DNA from: Paracoccaceae bacterium
GTDB lineage: Bacteria > Pseudomonadota > Alphaproteobacteria > Rhodobacterales > Rhodobacteraceae
Direction of reading: 5' to 3'
DNA: 20,399 nucleotides
Assembly (NCBI GenBank): GCA_003564655.1
Contig: PXES01000180.1
Coordinates: 1 to 20,399, forward strand
Both the position numbers and the translations under genes were made by a program. Below the pieces are notes generated by a model that was given only the letters and a program-made list of their open reading frames with translations, ran no database searches and was not told the DNA's origin. Below are positions 1 through 7,945 of this stretch, piece after piece. Each line of letters begins with the position of its first letter. The first letter of the stretch is position 1.

Positions 1-146
1 CCGGACAAGTTTTTTCCGCCCCGCTTTGTGTCTTCAGTCGCACGCGCGCCTGAATTTGGGCAGGTCTTCGAACAGAAACGCGCGGCTATGCAGGCGCGCA
101 GTCCCGCAATGATGGACTGTCAGGTGATTGGCAGGTGGGCGAAAAA
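1..146. other. Non-coding tail downstream of the exoM-like gene
   Basis: No credible gene lies in this stretch. A 9-bp inverted repeat (GCGCGCCTG at 44-52, CAGGCGCGC at 91-99, 38-nt spacer) is present. On the minus strand a short T run follows the exoM stop codon directly, but there is no compact GC-rich stem in front of it, so I do not call an intrinsic terminator. Confidence 0.4.
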
Positions 147-1097
147 TCAGGCCGATGAGCCGTAGATTTCCAGATTCCGGACGCCGAGCAGATGCGAACA
201 CACCCCAAGATGCAGCGCAGCGCGCATCAGGGCGCGCGTCCGTCGCGCCGGAAGCATGGCCGCAATCCCGGCTCCGGCCATCAGGACAGCGGCCTTCGCA
301 CCCGCCTGCGCAAACAGCATGAGCCGGGGCATCAACCGGTCAGAGGCTGTCAGGCGGCCATGGACCTGTCCGGCGCGGTAATGGCGGGACAAGAGGACCC
401 ACAGTCGTTCGCGTTCGGGGGGTACGTCCTCGTACACCACCGCAGCAGGGGCGAAGCCGATCGTGCCACCATCGCGCACAAGGCCACTGAAATACACGTC
501 ATCCTCGCCGCCGCTGCGCCCCAGGCCCGGATCGAAGCGACGGCCCTGCACGTGCGGGCTGCTCAGCCGCAGGATCACGTTGCCGGTGTAGCCGGTCATG
601 ATCCGGCCATCGCGCTGGATCACTGGCCCGGTGTCGTGCAGCTTAGCGCGCCGCATCCACCCCGGGGCGGTTGGACCATACACTGCCACGACCGGGCCCA
701 GCACAGCATCGGCACCAGTCGTCGCGATGTTCGCAAGCAGGACCCGCGCCCAGTCGGGGGTGGCGATCTCATCGTCGTCGATGATCGCCAGAAACTCGGC
801 TCCGAGGATATGCGCCCGATCCAGCAGCGCGTTGCGCGCCACCGAGATATTCCGGGCGGGTGCGTGGACATGGTGCATGGGCAGTGACGCGGCGCGGCTT
901 GCGGCCTCGACAAGCGGGCGGGCAGACGGCGTGTCGTCATTGTCTGCAACGATGACGCAGCAGCGGGTCCTTGGCAGAAGGGTTTGCGCAGCCAGGCTCT
1001 GCAGCGTCCACGCCAGAGCCGGTCTGCGAAAGGTGCAGACCCCGAAAGCCAGAGGCCCTGAATTCGCAGGCCAATGATCACATCCGTCGTCGCGCAT
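147..1097 (-). CDS. exoM: ExoM-like family 2 glycosyltransferase
   Basis: This 316-residue protein is a GT-A type family 2 glycosyltransferase. It is expected to act on the cytoplasmic face of the inner membrane and add a sugar (a beta-1,4 glucose in Sinorhizobium ExoM) to the lipid-linked repeat unit. Visible marks are the N-terminal GVCTFRRP strand (19-26), IVADNDD (49-55), the acidic metal-binding DDDE (107-110), YGPTAPGWM (140-148) and a GGED acceptor/catalytic motif (196-199). A hydrophobic helix follows at about 260-285, and the C-terminus is of the LLGV..LEIYG type. All of these match my memory of Sinorhizobium ExoM from end to end. The ATG at 1097 is preceded by GGGAGGG. The gene lies on the operon strand, but an opposite-strand small gene and about 300 bp separate it from the operon, so it probably has its own promoter. 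Confidence 0.87.
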   Translation of the reverse strand: MRDDGCDHWPANSGPLAFGVCTFRRPALAWTLQSLAAQTLLPRTRCCVIVADNDDTPSARPLVEAASRAASLPMHHVHAPARNISVARNALLDRAHILGAEFLAIIDDDEIATPDWARVLLANIATTGADAVLGPVVAVYGPTAPGWMRRAKLHDTGPVIQRDGRIMTGYTGNVILRLSSPHVQGRRFDPGLGRSGGEDDVYFSGLVRDGGTIGFAPAAVVYEDVPPERERLWVLLSRHYRAGQVHGRLTASDRLMPRLMLFAQAGAKAAVLMAGAGIAAMLPARRTRALMRAALHLGVCSHLLGVRNLEIYGSSA

Positions 1098-1222
1098 TTT
1101 GCCCTCCCGTCATGACCTGTCCAGCATCGACCAGCGTCCGGTCAAAGCACCACGCGACGGCTCTTGCCGAAAGACGCGGCCCCGCGATCCCCGACCCGGC
1201 GACCCGCAAACCGGCTGCGACC

Positions 1223-1239
1223 GATCGCCCATGGCGATC
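1223..1239. promoter_or_regulatory. Inverted repeat, possible operator
   Basis: GATCGCC at 1223-1229 and GGCGATC at 1233-1239 are perfect complements separated by CAT. The site is 126 bp upstream of the exoM start and about 170 bp upstream of the ExoX-like start. Its size and symmetry suit a dimeric DNA-binding protein, but no regulator can be named. Confidence 0.3.
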
Positions 1240-1296
1240 AGCGTGAACATGCCTGCGGGTCGGGGCAGCAGGGATCATGCGTTGATTGGCGGGGCG

Positions 1297-1341
1297 CGGA
1301 GTGTTACCAATAACATCTGTCAATTTGGCGATTTCCACCAT
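1297..1341 (-). pseudogene. Possible relic of a cysteine synthase (cysK) 5' end
   Basis: An ATG at 1341 on the minus strand opens fifteen codons that read MVEIAKLTDVIGNTP. Cysteine synthase A proteins commonly begin with a TDxIGNTPLxRL segment, which holds part of the PLP/substrate-loop region. After IGNTP the frame stays open into the exoM start but no longer looks like cysteine synthase (RPANQRMIPAAP follows), so at most the extreme 5' end is present. It may mark a recombination junction where the exopolysaccharide locus was joined to other DNA. Chance resemblance over so short a stretch cannot be excluded. Confidence 0.3.
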
Positions 1342-1410
1342 GACACTTTCTAGCGTGGCTCCACCCAGCGCGCCTGTCTGGCGAAGCGGCGCGGCATGGC
1401 GAGGCGGGTA

Positions 1411-1701
1411 ATGGAAATGCACATTGGTCTGTTTCTTGCTGCAGCAGTCATTTGCACGGTCGCCGTCGGTGCCGCCACTTGGGGGCTGGGCGGCTCTTGG
1501 GCTATGGTGGTCGGTATGGCCGTAGCAACACTTGTGGTTGCCCAGCTTCTGTATCTCGCAGTGCTTATCCTGTTTGTTTTTTGGCCCGGCGCGAGAGAAC
1601 CTGCACGGCGGCAGGCGCTTCGCCCCGATCGCCGCGACCCCAGCCTGCGGACAGAGGTTGGTGGCAGAATTCCGAAGCGTCCATCCGCGCTTCCGGACTG
1701 A
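1411..1701 (+). CDS. Small two-helix membrane protein, ExoX/Psi/SyrA-like exopolysaccharide regulator
   Basis: A 96-residue protein has two predicted transmembrane segments (about residues 5-24 and 30-56, the second ending LYLAVLILFVFW). A charged, Arg/Pro-rich cytoplasmic-looking tail follows. This layout and the LxYLxxxLxxVxW signature resemble the small inner-membrane exopolysaccharide production repressors ExoX, Psi and SyrA, which modulate EPS output post-translationally. In Sinorhizobium, ExoX is thought to act against ExoY. I chose the ATG at 1411 because GAGG (1401-1404) lies six bases upstream. ATGs at 1396 and 1417 are alternatives. It runs opposite to the exo genes and converges on the HAD/UbiA-like gene. 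The membrane topology is clear, but the family call is from memory and the role is inferred. Confidence 0.55.
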   Translation: MEMHIGLFLAAAVICTVAVGAATWGLGGSWAMVVGMAVATLVVAQLLYLAVLILFVFWPGAREPARRQALRPDRRDPSLRTEVGGRIPKRPSALPD

Positions 1702-1712
1702 GCGAGAGCCAC

Positions 1713-1726
1713 CAGGCACGTGCCTG
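1713..1726. repeat. Perfect 14-bp palindrome between convergent genes
   Basis: CAGGCACGTGCCTG is a perfect palindrome lying between the stop of the ExoX-like gene (1701) and the stop of the HAD/UbiA-like gene (1763). It could form part of a bidirectional terminator or be a protein-binding site. There is no T run on either side, so intrinsic termination is not well supported. Confidence 0.35.
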
Positions 1727-1762
1727 CAAAGACGCCGCATGCGCGCGAAACGCACTGCGCTT

Positions 1763-3394
1763 TCAAAGCTGTGCTGGGTCATCGGTTGTCCTTGAGCGTG
1801 TGAGGATCCGGCGCAGTTCCGGGCCGGACCGCAATGTACAAAACGCCAGCATGACAGCCACCTCCCATCCCAGCAGGATCGACAGGTCACCTGCTGCGAA
1901 CGCGACAAGCGGCAGGAACGACAGGAAAAAGGCCAGCCTTATGAACTGGCTCGATGTGCGCTCGAAATCGCCGCCGCAGCGGCGGATCGCATAGGGCGCC
2001 CACATCCGCACCAGATGGGCCATGAAGAGGACAGCACCGGCGGGCCCCAGCGGAAAGAAGATCAACGGGGACAGCATCTTGCCGGTCTGAAGAGAAAGAT
2101 ACAGGAACACGCGCCAGAACAATGTCGCCCGGTTGAAGCCGGCGAACAGCAAAGCCCCCAGCAGAACGCAGCCCATCCAGCCCGAAAGAAGTACTGCAAA
2201 TTCATGGATTGCCGTGTCCGGCACGGCGAAACCGGCCCGCGCATAAGCTGCAGCGCGCCCCGCCTCGCCCATGACCGCGAGCGCGACGACTGCGAACAGC
2301 AGCGACCAGACCCACGCCGATAGCGGGTGGACATAATCGCGGTAGGCGGGGAATTGCGGCGACAGCTTTGGTGCGGCTTCGCTGCGCTCTCCGACCCGAT
2401 CGTTGTCGGCATAACCGATCTCGTACACGGTCATGTAGGACAGAAACAGCAGCACCAGCGCCAGGAGAACGCGCCCGTCGCCCGGCAACGCAGCAAGGCC
2501 GAACAGAAGCAGCACGATCGGCAATTCCTCGAGCAGGATCTGCTTGACCAGGAAGCCGGGGCTTCGCTTGACCCGTGCGGTATAGGCGAATGGGATATAG
2601 GCCATGGCCATGGGGTTCGGTCGCGCGCATGGCGGCCAGCGCACCAGAAAGCCGTGACGTAGATAGGCCAGAAGATCCGCGTCGTCCCGGTCGCAATCGG
2701 TGATGGCCAGGTCCCGCGCCCGATCGGGCATCGCCCCGGCCCGGCGCAGCATGGCAAGCTTGCCCGCACGGCGATCCCGCACCATGCGGTGCAGCCCCGG
2801 CGCCACCAGCCGGGCGGCTTCCAGCCGCGATCCCCTGAGCAAGGTGCGGAGGACGAAATCGCAGCCGAAAGAGACGATGGTGATGCGTTGCACGGAAATG
2901 GCGTCCAGCGCCGTCACAAGCCGCTGGTTGCGATATGCGCGAAACAGCGACTGCGCGCGCCTGCGAAAGCTCATGATCATCCAGGGGCAAAGCAGCAGGC
3001 CGATCCACAACCTCAGCGGATCGACCCAGCGCCGCGCGGCGCCCGCCGGAAGCACCATGCGCAGCACCGCGCCCAAGAGCCGGAACAGCGGCAGGTATAA
3101 CGCCGCCGGGCGGGCCTGTGCGAGGAACAGGTCAGTCGAGCTTTGGCCGCAAAGCGTGAAGTCGAAATCAACATAGACATGGCGCGGCGGCTTTGACTGG
3201 CCGAGGGCACGCAGGACAGCCAGCGCCTCGGCCGGGTCGATGGCTGCTGTAGTACCAGGGCGCGCTGTGGGTCGCTCTGCAAGGCGCGGCGCGGGGTCGT
3301 GCTGCTCCGTCCCGACCACATCTCGCACGGGACCGGCACCCGGCGCTCCGGCATCCGCGTCGCTGCAACGCACGCTGGTCGAAGCGTCCTTCAT
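1763..3394 (-). CDS. HAD-like phosphatase fused to a UbiA-like polytopic membrane domain
   Basis: This 543-residue protein has two parts. Residues 70-250 look like a haloacid-dehalogenase phosphatase: motif I is DFDFT (76-80), a serine follows a hydrophobic strand (IVSF, 173-176), a lysine lies near 212, and motif IV is ITDCDRDDADLL (231-242). Residues 285-520 carry about seven to nine hydrophobic helices. An acidic YEIGYADNDR segment (324-333) sits where UbiA-type prenyltransferases carry an Asp-rich motif, though it is degenerate. HAD/UbiA pairing is known in decaprenyl-phosphate ribose synthesis, where a UbiA enzyme makes a phospho-sugar lipid and a phosphatase trims it. A similar prenyl-phosphate sugar role is inferred here. 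The start at 3394 forms an ATGA overlap with exoQ. The open frame extends upstream to 3796, but that part is only exoQ read in another frame. Confidence 0.72.
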   Translation of the reverse strand: MKDASTSVRCSDADAGAPGAGPVRDVVGTEQHDPAPRLAERPTARPGTTAAIDPAEALAVLRALGQSKPPRHVYVDFDFTLCGQSSTDLFLAQARPAALYLPLFRLLGAVLRMVLPAGAARRWVDPLRLWIGLLLCPWMIMSFRRRAQSLFRAYRNQRLVTALDAISVQRITIVSFGCDFVLRTLLRGSRLEAARLVAPGLHRMVRDRRAGKLAMLRRAGAMPDRARDLAITDCDRDDADLLAYLRHGFLVRWPPCARPNPMAMAYIPFAYTARVKRSPGFLVKQILLEELPIVLLLFGLAALPGDGRVLLALVLLFLSYMTVYEIGYADNDRVGERSEAAPKLSPQFPAYRDYVHPLSAWVWSLLFAVVALAVMGEAGRAAAYARAGFAVPDTAIHEFAVLLSGWMGCVLLGALLFAGFNRATLFWRVFLYLSLQTGKMLSPLIFFPLGPAGAVLFMAHLVRMWAPYAIRRCGGDFERTSSQFIRLAFFLSFLPLVAFAAGDLSILLGWEVAVMLAFCTLRSGPELRRILTRSRTTDDPAQL

Positions 3395-4812
3395 GCCGGT
3401 GCCTCCACGCTTGGGGCAGGTCGCGATATCGACAATTCCCGAACGGCCCGCTGGCCATAGACGAGACCAGCCAGCACTGCGACCGTCAGCATCTGGAATT
3501 CGGAGAAGACCGGCACCTCGACCATCGCCAGGATGGCCACGAACGTCACCACGGTGAAGAAGAAAACAGCGGGCGCATCGCCCGTCGACAGCAGCCAGCG
3601 GCAGCACAGGATCAGGGCGGCCCCCAGCAGCATCAGATGCAGGGCAGCCCCCACAAGGCCGATCTCGACCGCACTTTCCAGAAACAGGTTGTGAAAGTTG
3701 AACCCCGAGCGCGAGGGGATGTGAAACTCCACCCACAACGCCTCGGCCAGCGCGTTTCCCTGCACCCAGAACCCCCGATAGCCGGTTCCCAGCCATGGCG
3801 CGTGTCTGATCTCATCCAATGCCGCCGCCCACAGGTCGGTCCGGCCTGTAAGCGTAGGGTCCTTGCCGGTCAGATCGATCACCGCGCTCACGATTGTCTG
3901 GTGAAGCGACAGCGCCGCACCAGCGGCGCCCAGCCCGACCGCCGCCAGAAGCGCCATCCGCCTTGCGCGCCGCGGCGGGGGCAGGTTCTGGACGTGCAGC
4001 ACCACCACGGCCGTCCCCAGTGCCGCCAGCGCAGCGATGGCTGCGCCAAGGGATTCGGCCATCACGATCTGCGGCAGGGCCATGCCAGCCCCGCCCAACC
4101 CTGCAAGCCGCCAACGGATCGGCGTCCGGCGACCGACCAGCAACGCGCAGGAGGCCAGCAACAACACCACCATCGTGAACGCATAGTAGTTCTTGCTTTC
4201 GAAAATACCGATCCAGACCCCGTCATCACGCATGTCGCCGATCACGAGGCTGGCTGTTCCGGCCACTGTCAGCCCCAGAAGCGTCACCTTGAGAAACACT
4301 GTCGGTGACAACCGTGTAGCCAGCCCCGCGGCGATGACGAAAGTGATTAGCACCTGCGTTCCGTGCCGTGCGCTAAGATCCGGGTGTTCGGACCATAGCG
4401 CGCTGGCGACGCACCACAGGGGCAGCAGCAGCAGCCAGCCATGCGCATGGATCGCCCGCCAGGAGGCGTCCGCCCGGCGCAGGATCAGCAGCAGACCGCT
4501 CAACAGGAAGATGATCACTCCTGCCCGCCCGAGAAACGACACGAAGACCAGCGCAGTCAGGCAGATCGCGGCCAGAAGCGCGTTAGGGCAGATGACGATC
4601 GACGCCGCTCTGCGCGCCCGGTATGGGGCGACCGTTCGACCGCCCCATCCGGCGGGCCCATGCCCGCCCGTCCCGTGGCCACCCCCTTCAAGGCCCACAG
4701 TCGCTGCGCCTGCCCGGACTACACCGCGTCCTGTCCTGGTCGCGGCCGCACGTCCCTGACGCTGACCCGGGTCCGGCTGAACGTCCATGCGTCTTGGGGG
4801 GTAGCGCGCCAT
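3391..4812 (-). CDS. exoQ: ExoQ-like O-antigen ligase/polymerase membrane protein
   Basis: A 473-residue polytopic inner-membrane protein of the Wzy/WaaL polymerase-ligase type. It is expected to polymerise lipid-linked repeat units in the periplasm. The first about 70 residues are polar, Gly/Arg-rich and atypical. From residue 72 on there are about ten to eleven hydrophobic helices. Family signatures are ESKNYYA (205-211), the large periplasmic loop with LTGRTDLW (321-328), WLGTGYRGFW (340-349) and HNLFLE (374-379). The ATG at 4812 is six bases after the exoK stop and has GGAG upstream. ATG 4788 is an alternative. The 3' end overlaps the next gene as ATGA. The ligase/polymerase family is secure; the ExoQ assignment rests on the surrounding exo genes. 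Confidence 0.8.
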   Translation of the reverse strand: MARYPPRRMDVQPDPGQRQGRAAATRTGRGVVRAGAATVGLEGGGHGTGGHGPAGWGGRTVAPYRARRAASIVICPNALLAAICLTALVFVSFLGRAGVIIFLLSGLLLILRRADASWRAIHAHGWLLLLPLWCVASALWSEHPDLSARHGTQVLITFVIAAGLATRLSPTVFLKVTLLGLTVAGTASLVIGDMRDDGVWIGIFESKNYYAFTMVVLLLASCALLVGRRTPIRWRLAGLGGAGMALPQIVMAESLGAAIAALAALGTAVVVLHVQNLPPPRRARRMALLAAVGLGAAGAALSLHQTIVSAVIDLTGKDPTLTGRTDLWAAALDEIRHAPWLGTGYRGFWVQGNALAEALWVEFHIPSRSGFNFHNLFLESAVEIGLVGAALHLMLLGAALILCCRWLLSTGDAPAVFFFTVVTFVAILAMVEVPVFSEFQMLTVAVLAGLVYGQRAVRELSISRPAPSVEAPA

Positions 4813-4818
4813 GATCGT

Positions 4819-5634
4819 TTACTCCGCCGCATGGACACAAAGCACGGATCCTGCGAACTGGCAGGGCTCGCCCAGCGCTGTGTAGGCGACCCAGTCGATG
4901 TCCATCCTGATGGGCCGGTCCGGTGGGTCGAAAGGCCCCATCCAGTCGGTAAGGGTGTCGCTGCCCCACAGGCTGAGATAGATCTTCTGCGGCCGCTCGG
5001 GCAGTGGCTGCGCCGTTGCCTCGTGAACCTGAACGCCGTCCACGAACCATCGCAACCGGTCGGGCTCCCAGATGAAGGAAAAGACATGAAAGGCCGCGTC
5101 GGCGGGGGCGGGCAAGTCAGGCGTCGCGCCGTGCCGGGGCTCGCCATCCACATAAGTGTTGACCGTGACCTCGTGCAGCTTGCCCGTCAGCACCTCGAAA
5201 TCGATCTCGTCGTGGCGCTCGCCATGGACCGGGCCGATATAGGTGAAGAACGCCGCATTCAGGCCACTGCCCGTGTCGGTGCGCACCCTTGCCTCGAAGG
5301 TGCCATGACCGAAGCGGCTGCGCGTCTGGATCTCGCCGCAGCGGTGATGCGCGTCAGCATCGCGTCCCGTTAGAAAATAGAGCCCGAGCCGACCCGGCGC
5401 ATGGGCCACGGCCGTTTCGGACCAGAGGCAGTTCTGGTGCGGTCCGTTGCTCCACCCGTCCGAGATGTACCAGCGCTCGTGATCCAGCGTGGCGAAGGTG
5501 TCGCGAAACGAACCGCCAAGCGCGTCACTGCCCGTCGCCCCCGATCCCACAGCGAGTGCAAGGACAAACCCCAGAGCGGGGACGAAGTTCATCCGGGCCG
5601 AAGGCGGTTCAGCCTGCCTGTGTCGGTTCGACAT
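4819..5634 (-). CDS. exoK: Secreted GH16 endo-beta-glycanase, ExoK-like
   Basis: A 271-residue glycoside hydrolase of family 16. ExoK in Sinorhizobium cuts nascent succinoglycan to generate lower-molecular-weight chains. The catalytic signature is HDEIDFEVLTG (141-151), giving Glu143 as likely nucleophile, Asp145 as assisting residue and Glu147 as acid/base. GHGTFEARV (109-117) and a Trp-rich binding groove (W190, W197, W224, W232) also fit the family. The N-terminus has an arginine-containing leader and a hydrophobic stretch (about 16-31), ending GSGATGSDA, which looks like a signal peptide for periplasmic or extracellular delivery. The ATG at 5634 has GGGAGGG upstream and overlaps the end of exoP by 26 bp. 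ATG 5592 would give a shorter, more ordinary signal peptide. Confidence 0.83.
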   Translation of the reverse strand: MSNRHRQAEPPSARMNFVPALGFVLALAVGSGATGSDALGGSFRDTFATLDHERWYISDGWSNGPHQNCLWSETAVAHAPGRLGLYFLTGRDADAHHRCGEIQTRSRFGHGTFEARVRTDTGSGLNAAFFTYIGPVHGERHDEIDFEVLTGKLHEVTVNTYVDGEPRHGATPDLPAPADAAFHVFSFIWEPDRLRWFVDGVQVHEATAQPLPERPQKIYLSLWGSDTLTDWMGPFDPPDRPIRMDIDWVAYTALGEPCQFAGSVLCVHAAE

Positions 5635-7945
5635 AAGGGTACCCTCCCATAACGTCGGCGCGGGGAAATTTGCCCAGCGCCCGCATGTCGGTCTTGTTCA
5701 GGGTGATGCCGAGCAGCCGGTCATACACCATCGGCTCGTCACCGAGCGCTGCGGCTAGCACATCGCGGCGTATCCGGCCCCATTCCACCACCATCACCAG
5801 ACCGTCGATCACCGGCAGCAGGGCGCGCGCATCTGACACCGGCCCCAACGGTGCAAGATCGATGACCGTCAGGCCGTAATCCATCCGGGCCTCGGCGATC
5901 AGTTCGCGGAACCCGGATGTTGCGGCTATGTTGCCTGCATCCGGATCATTGAGCGGAAAATTGGACGGCAGCAGATGCAATCCGGTATTCTGCTCTTGCC
6001 GCAATGCCACCCGCCACGCCGTGCGCTCCTGCAGAACGTTCCGCAGCCCGATGCCCATGCCTTGACGCAAGCTGCGCGTCAGTCCCGAGGTGCGCAGATC
6101 GGCATCCACCAGCAGGACAGAGCGCCCCGACACAGCCATCATGGCTGCGAGGTTGGCGGCCACGGTGGTCTTGCCCTCGCCGGGCAAAAGGGAAATGACA
6201 CCGACGACATGGCCTGCCCGCTCGGCCATGTCGGGTTCGCACCCGATGCGGATGGCGCGCATCGTCTCGGTGAACTGCGAATGCGGGTGTTGCAAGACGT
6301 TGAAACCGTGCTCGAACGCATTGCGCGGCTTGCCGCGTCCACGACCACGCGGCCGCGCCGCCGGTACGGCGGGCACAGCAGCCTCGATCTCTTCCTGTGT
6401 CAATTGAGGGAGGTAGCCGAAAAAGGGCAGCCCGCTGACCTCTTGCACATCTTCGCGACTGCGTATCGCCTGCAGGCGGCGGTCGCGCCAGACTGCGAGT
6501 CCGCCGCCTGCAATCCCGCCCAGCAACAGCATCGCAGCCATGACCAGTGACCGGCGCGGCGCCACGGCGTCTTCGGGGACATTCGCCTGCGACAGCACCC
6601 GGACATTTGTGACCGGAAAGGTCTGGGTCTGCTCCAGGTCGCGCAGCCGCAGCAGATAGGTCTCGTTGAGCGCCTCGAAGGTCTCGGCCTGACGTTCCAA
6701 CGACTGCAATTCCACCCGTGCCCGGGCATTGCGCAAATTCGCCTCCGATATTTCGGCGAGGCTCGCCTGCAGCATGTCGACCTCGGCCTCCAGCGCCTGG
6801 ACCTCGTTCAGCGCGGTCGCGTGCAACCGCTCCATCTGCCGCTGCAGGGCGCGCGCCTCGGCCTCGATGCGGGTGGTCAGCCGGGCAACCTCGACATGAT
6901 CGCGGCCGCGCTCTCGCTCCACGTCCTCGCGACGCTGCAACAACGCTTGCAACCGCCCATGCCCGTCAGCGACCTCGGCCGCATCGGCCAATCGCGCCCC
7001 GGCGGCGCCCGTCTCGACGAAACGCGCCGGATCCAGATCCTTCAGCGCGGCATAGACGCTGGCGAGGGCCCGCGCACGGGTCAGCTGCACGGTGGCTGCG
7101 GACAGATCGGTATTGAGCGCCGCGATGGTCTGCATCGCCAGCGTTTCGCCCGAAACCGTCATCAGCCCGCTGCGGGCGCGGAACTCTTCGGCCTGCAGGG
7201 CAGCCATGGTGGCATCCTGCTGGATCACCTGCAAGCGGTCTTGCAGCCAGTCGAGCACCCGCGCCGAGGCCTCGACATTGCCGATCAGCTGATCCGACAC
7301 GAACGCCTGCGCATAGGCATTGACCACATCGGCGGCAAGCACCGGGTCGGTGGAAAAGAAGCGGATGCGGAACACGGCGCTGCGGCCTTCGCGGCGCACG
7401 TCGATGTCATCGCTCAGGGCTGCTGCAGCGCTCAGACGGCTGCGCAGCATTTCCGTTTCCGGGTCCGGTTCGAGATCGGGCAGCCCAGCCGCTGGCAAAA
7501 GGCTTGCCACAGCATCGCGCAGCCAGGCTGCTGCCCGGGCAGGCAAGCTGCGATCAGGTGCGACGATGGCCGGGTGCTGGTGCAGGTCCAGGGCATCGAC
7601 AACGGCGAGCGCCAGGGCCTGGGACTGCAATAGCTTCAGCGCGCTTTCCAGCATCACCTCGGATTGCACCAGCGTCGTCGGGCGGTTAATGCCGCTGGCG
7701 GCGCCTGCCACCTCTTCGCCAATCATCACCTGCGTGATGGCCATATAGCTGCGCGGCGCAGTCACCAGATACGCCACCCCTAGCCCCAACGAGACGACAA
7801 CAGAGGACAGCACCACCGACCAGTGGCGGCGAAGAGCGGCGAGGAGTGCGCCAAGATCGATGGTGGTGCTCGCGCGCTCTGGCGCTGGCGCGGGAGGGGT
7901 CATGGCAGGATCGCTGTCAGTGATATTCAGCAGCACTCTGTTCAT
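5609..7945 (-). CDS. exoP: ExoP-like chain-length regulator with BY-type tyrosine kinase domain
   Basis: A 778-residue inner-membrane polysaccharide co-polymerase. It has a first transmembrane helix (about 44-62), a periplasmic Wzz domain, a long coiled-coil (about 240-440), an ETY..RLRDLEQ segment (428-439) and a second helix (about 466-485). A cytoplasmic bacterial tyrosine-kinase domain follows, with Walker A LLPGEGKTT (586-594), Walker A' LLVDADLR (611-618) and a Walker B strand VIDLAPL (694-700). The usual Walker B is closer to IIDTPP, so this one is altered. The C-terminal tail is poor in tyrosine, with only Y741, Y769 and Y771 visible, instead of a dense cluster. It should control polymer length together with ExoQ and ExoF. 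The ATG at 7945 has AGGGAGAGG upstream and overlaps exoA as ATGA. Confidence 0.88.
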   Translation of the reverse strand: MNRVLLNITDSDPAMTPPAPAPERASTTIDLGALLAALRRHWSVVLSSVVVSLGLGVAYLVTAPRSYMAITQVMIGEEVAGAASGINRPTTLVQSEVMLESALKLLQSQALALAVVDALDLHQHPAIVAPDRSLPARAAAWLRDAVASLLPAAGLPDLEPDPETEMLRSRLSAAAALSDDIDVRREGRSAVFRIRFFSTDPVLAADVVNAYAQAFVSDQLIGNVEASARVLDWLQDRLQVIQQDATMAALQAEEFRARSGLMTVSGETLAMQTIAALNTDLSAATVQLTRARALASVYAALKDLDPARFVETGAAGARLADAAEVADGHGRLQALLQRREDVERERGRDHVEVARLTTRIEAEARALQRQMERLHATALNEVQALEAEVDMLQASLAEISEANLRNARARVELQSLERQAETFEALNETYLLRLRDLEQTQTFPVTNVRVLSQANVPEDAVAPRRSLVMAAMLLLGGIAGGGLAVWRDRRLQAIRSREDVQEVSGLPFFGYLPQLTQEEIEAAVPAVPAARPRGRGRGKPRNAFEHGFNVLQHPHSQFTETMRAIRIGCEPDMAERAGHVVGVISLLPGEGKTTVAANLAAMMAVSGRSVLLVDADLRTSGLTRSLRQGMGIGLRNVLQERTAWRVALRQEQNTGLHLLPSNFPLNDPDAGNIAATSGFRELIAEARMDYGLTVIDLAPLGPVSDARALLPVIDGLVMVVEWGRIRRDVLAAALGDEPMVYDRLLGITLNKTDMRALGKFPRADVMGGYPYVEPTQAG

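Larger units (their letters stand above)
1098..1410. other. Upstream region shared by exoM and the ExoX-like gene, with a dyad and a CysK-like stub
   Basis: This intergenic stretch lies between the divergent starts of exoM (minus) and the small ExoX-like gene (plus). It holds a 7-3-7 inverted repeat at 1223-1239 and, on the minus strand at 1341-1297, fifteen codons resembling the amino terminus of cysteine synthase. A perfect TTGACA occurs on the minus strand near 1322-1317, but no -10 hexamer stands at the right distance, so I do not call a promoter. Confidence 0.45.

Noticed and set aside
3395..3796. N-terminal extension of the HAD/UbiA-like gene
   Set aside because: This part lies wholly inside exoQ, has shadow-like Gly/Arg/Pro composition, and the ATGA overlap at 3391-3394 gives a better start.
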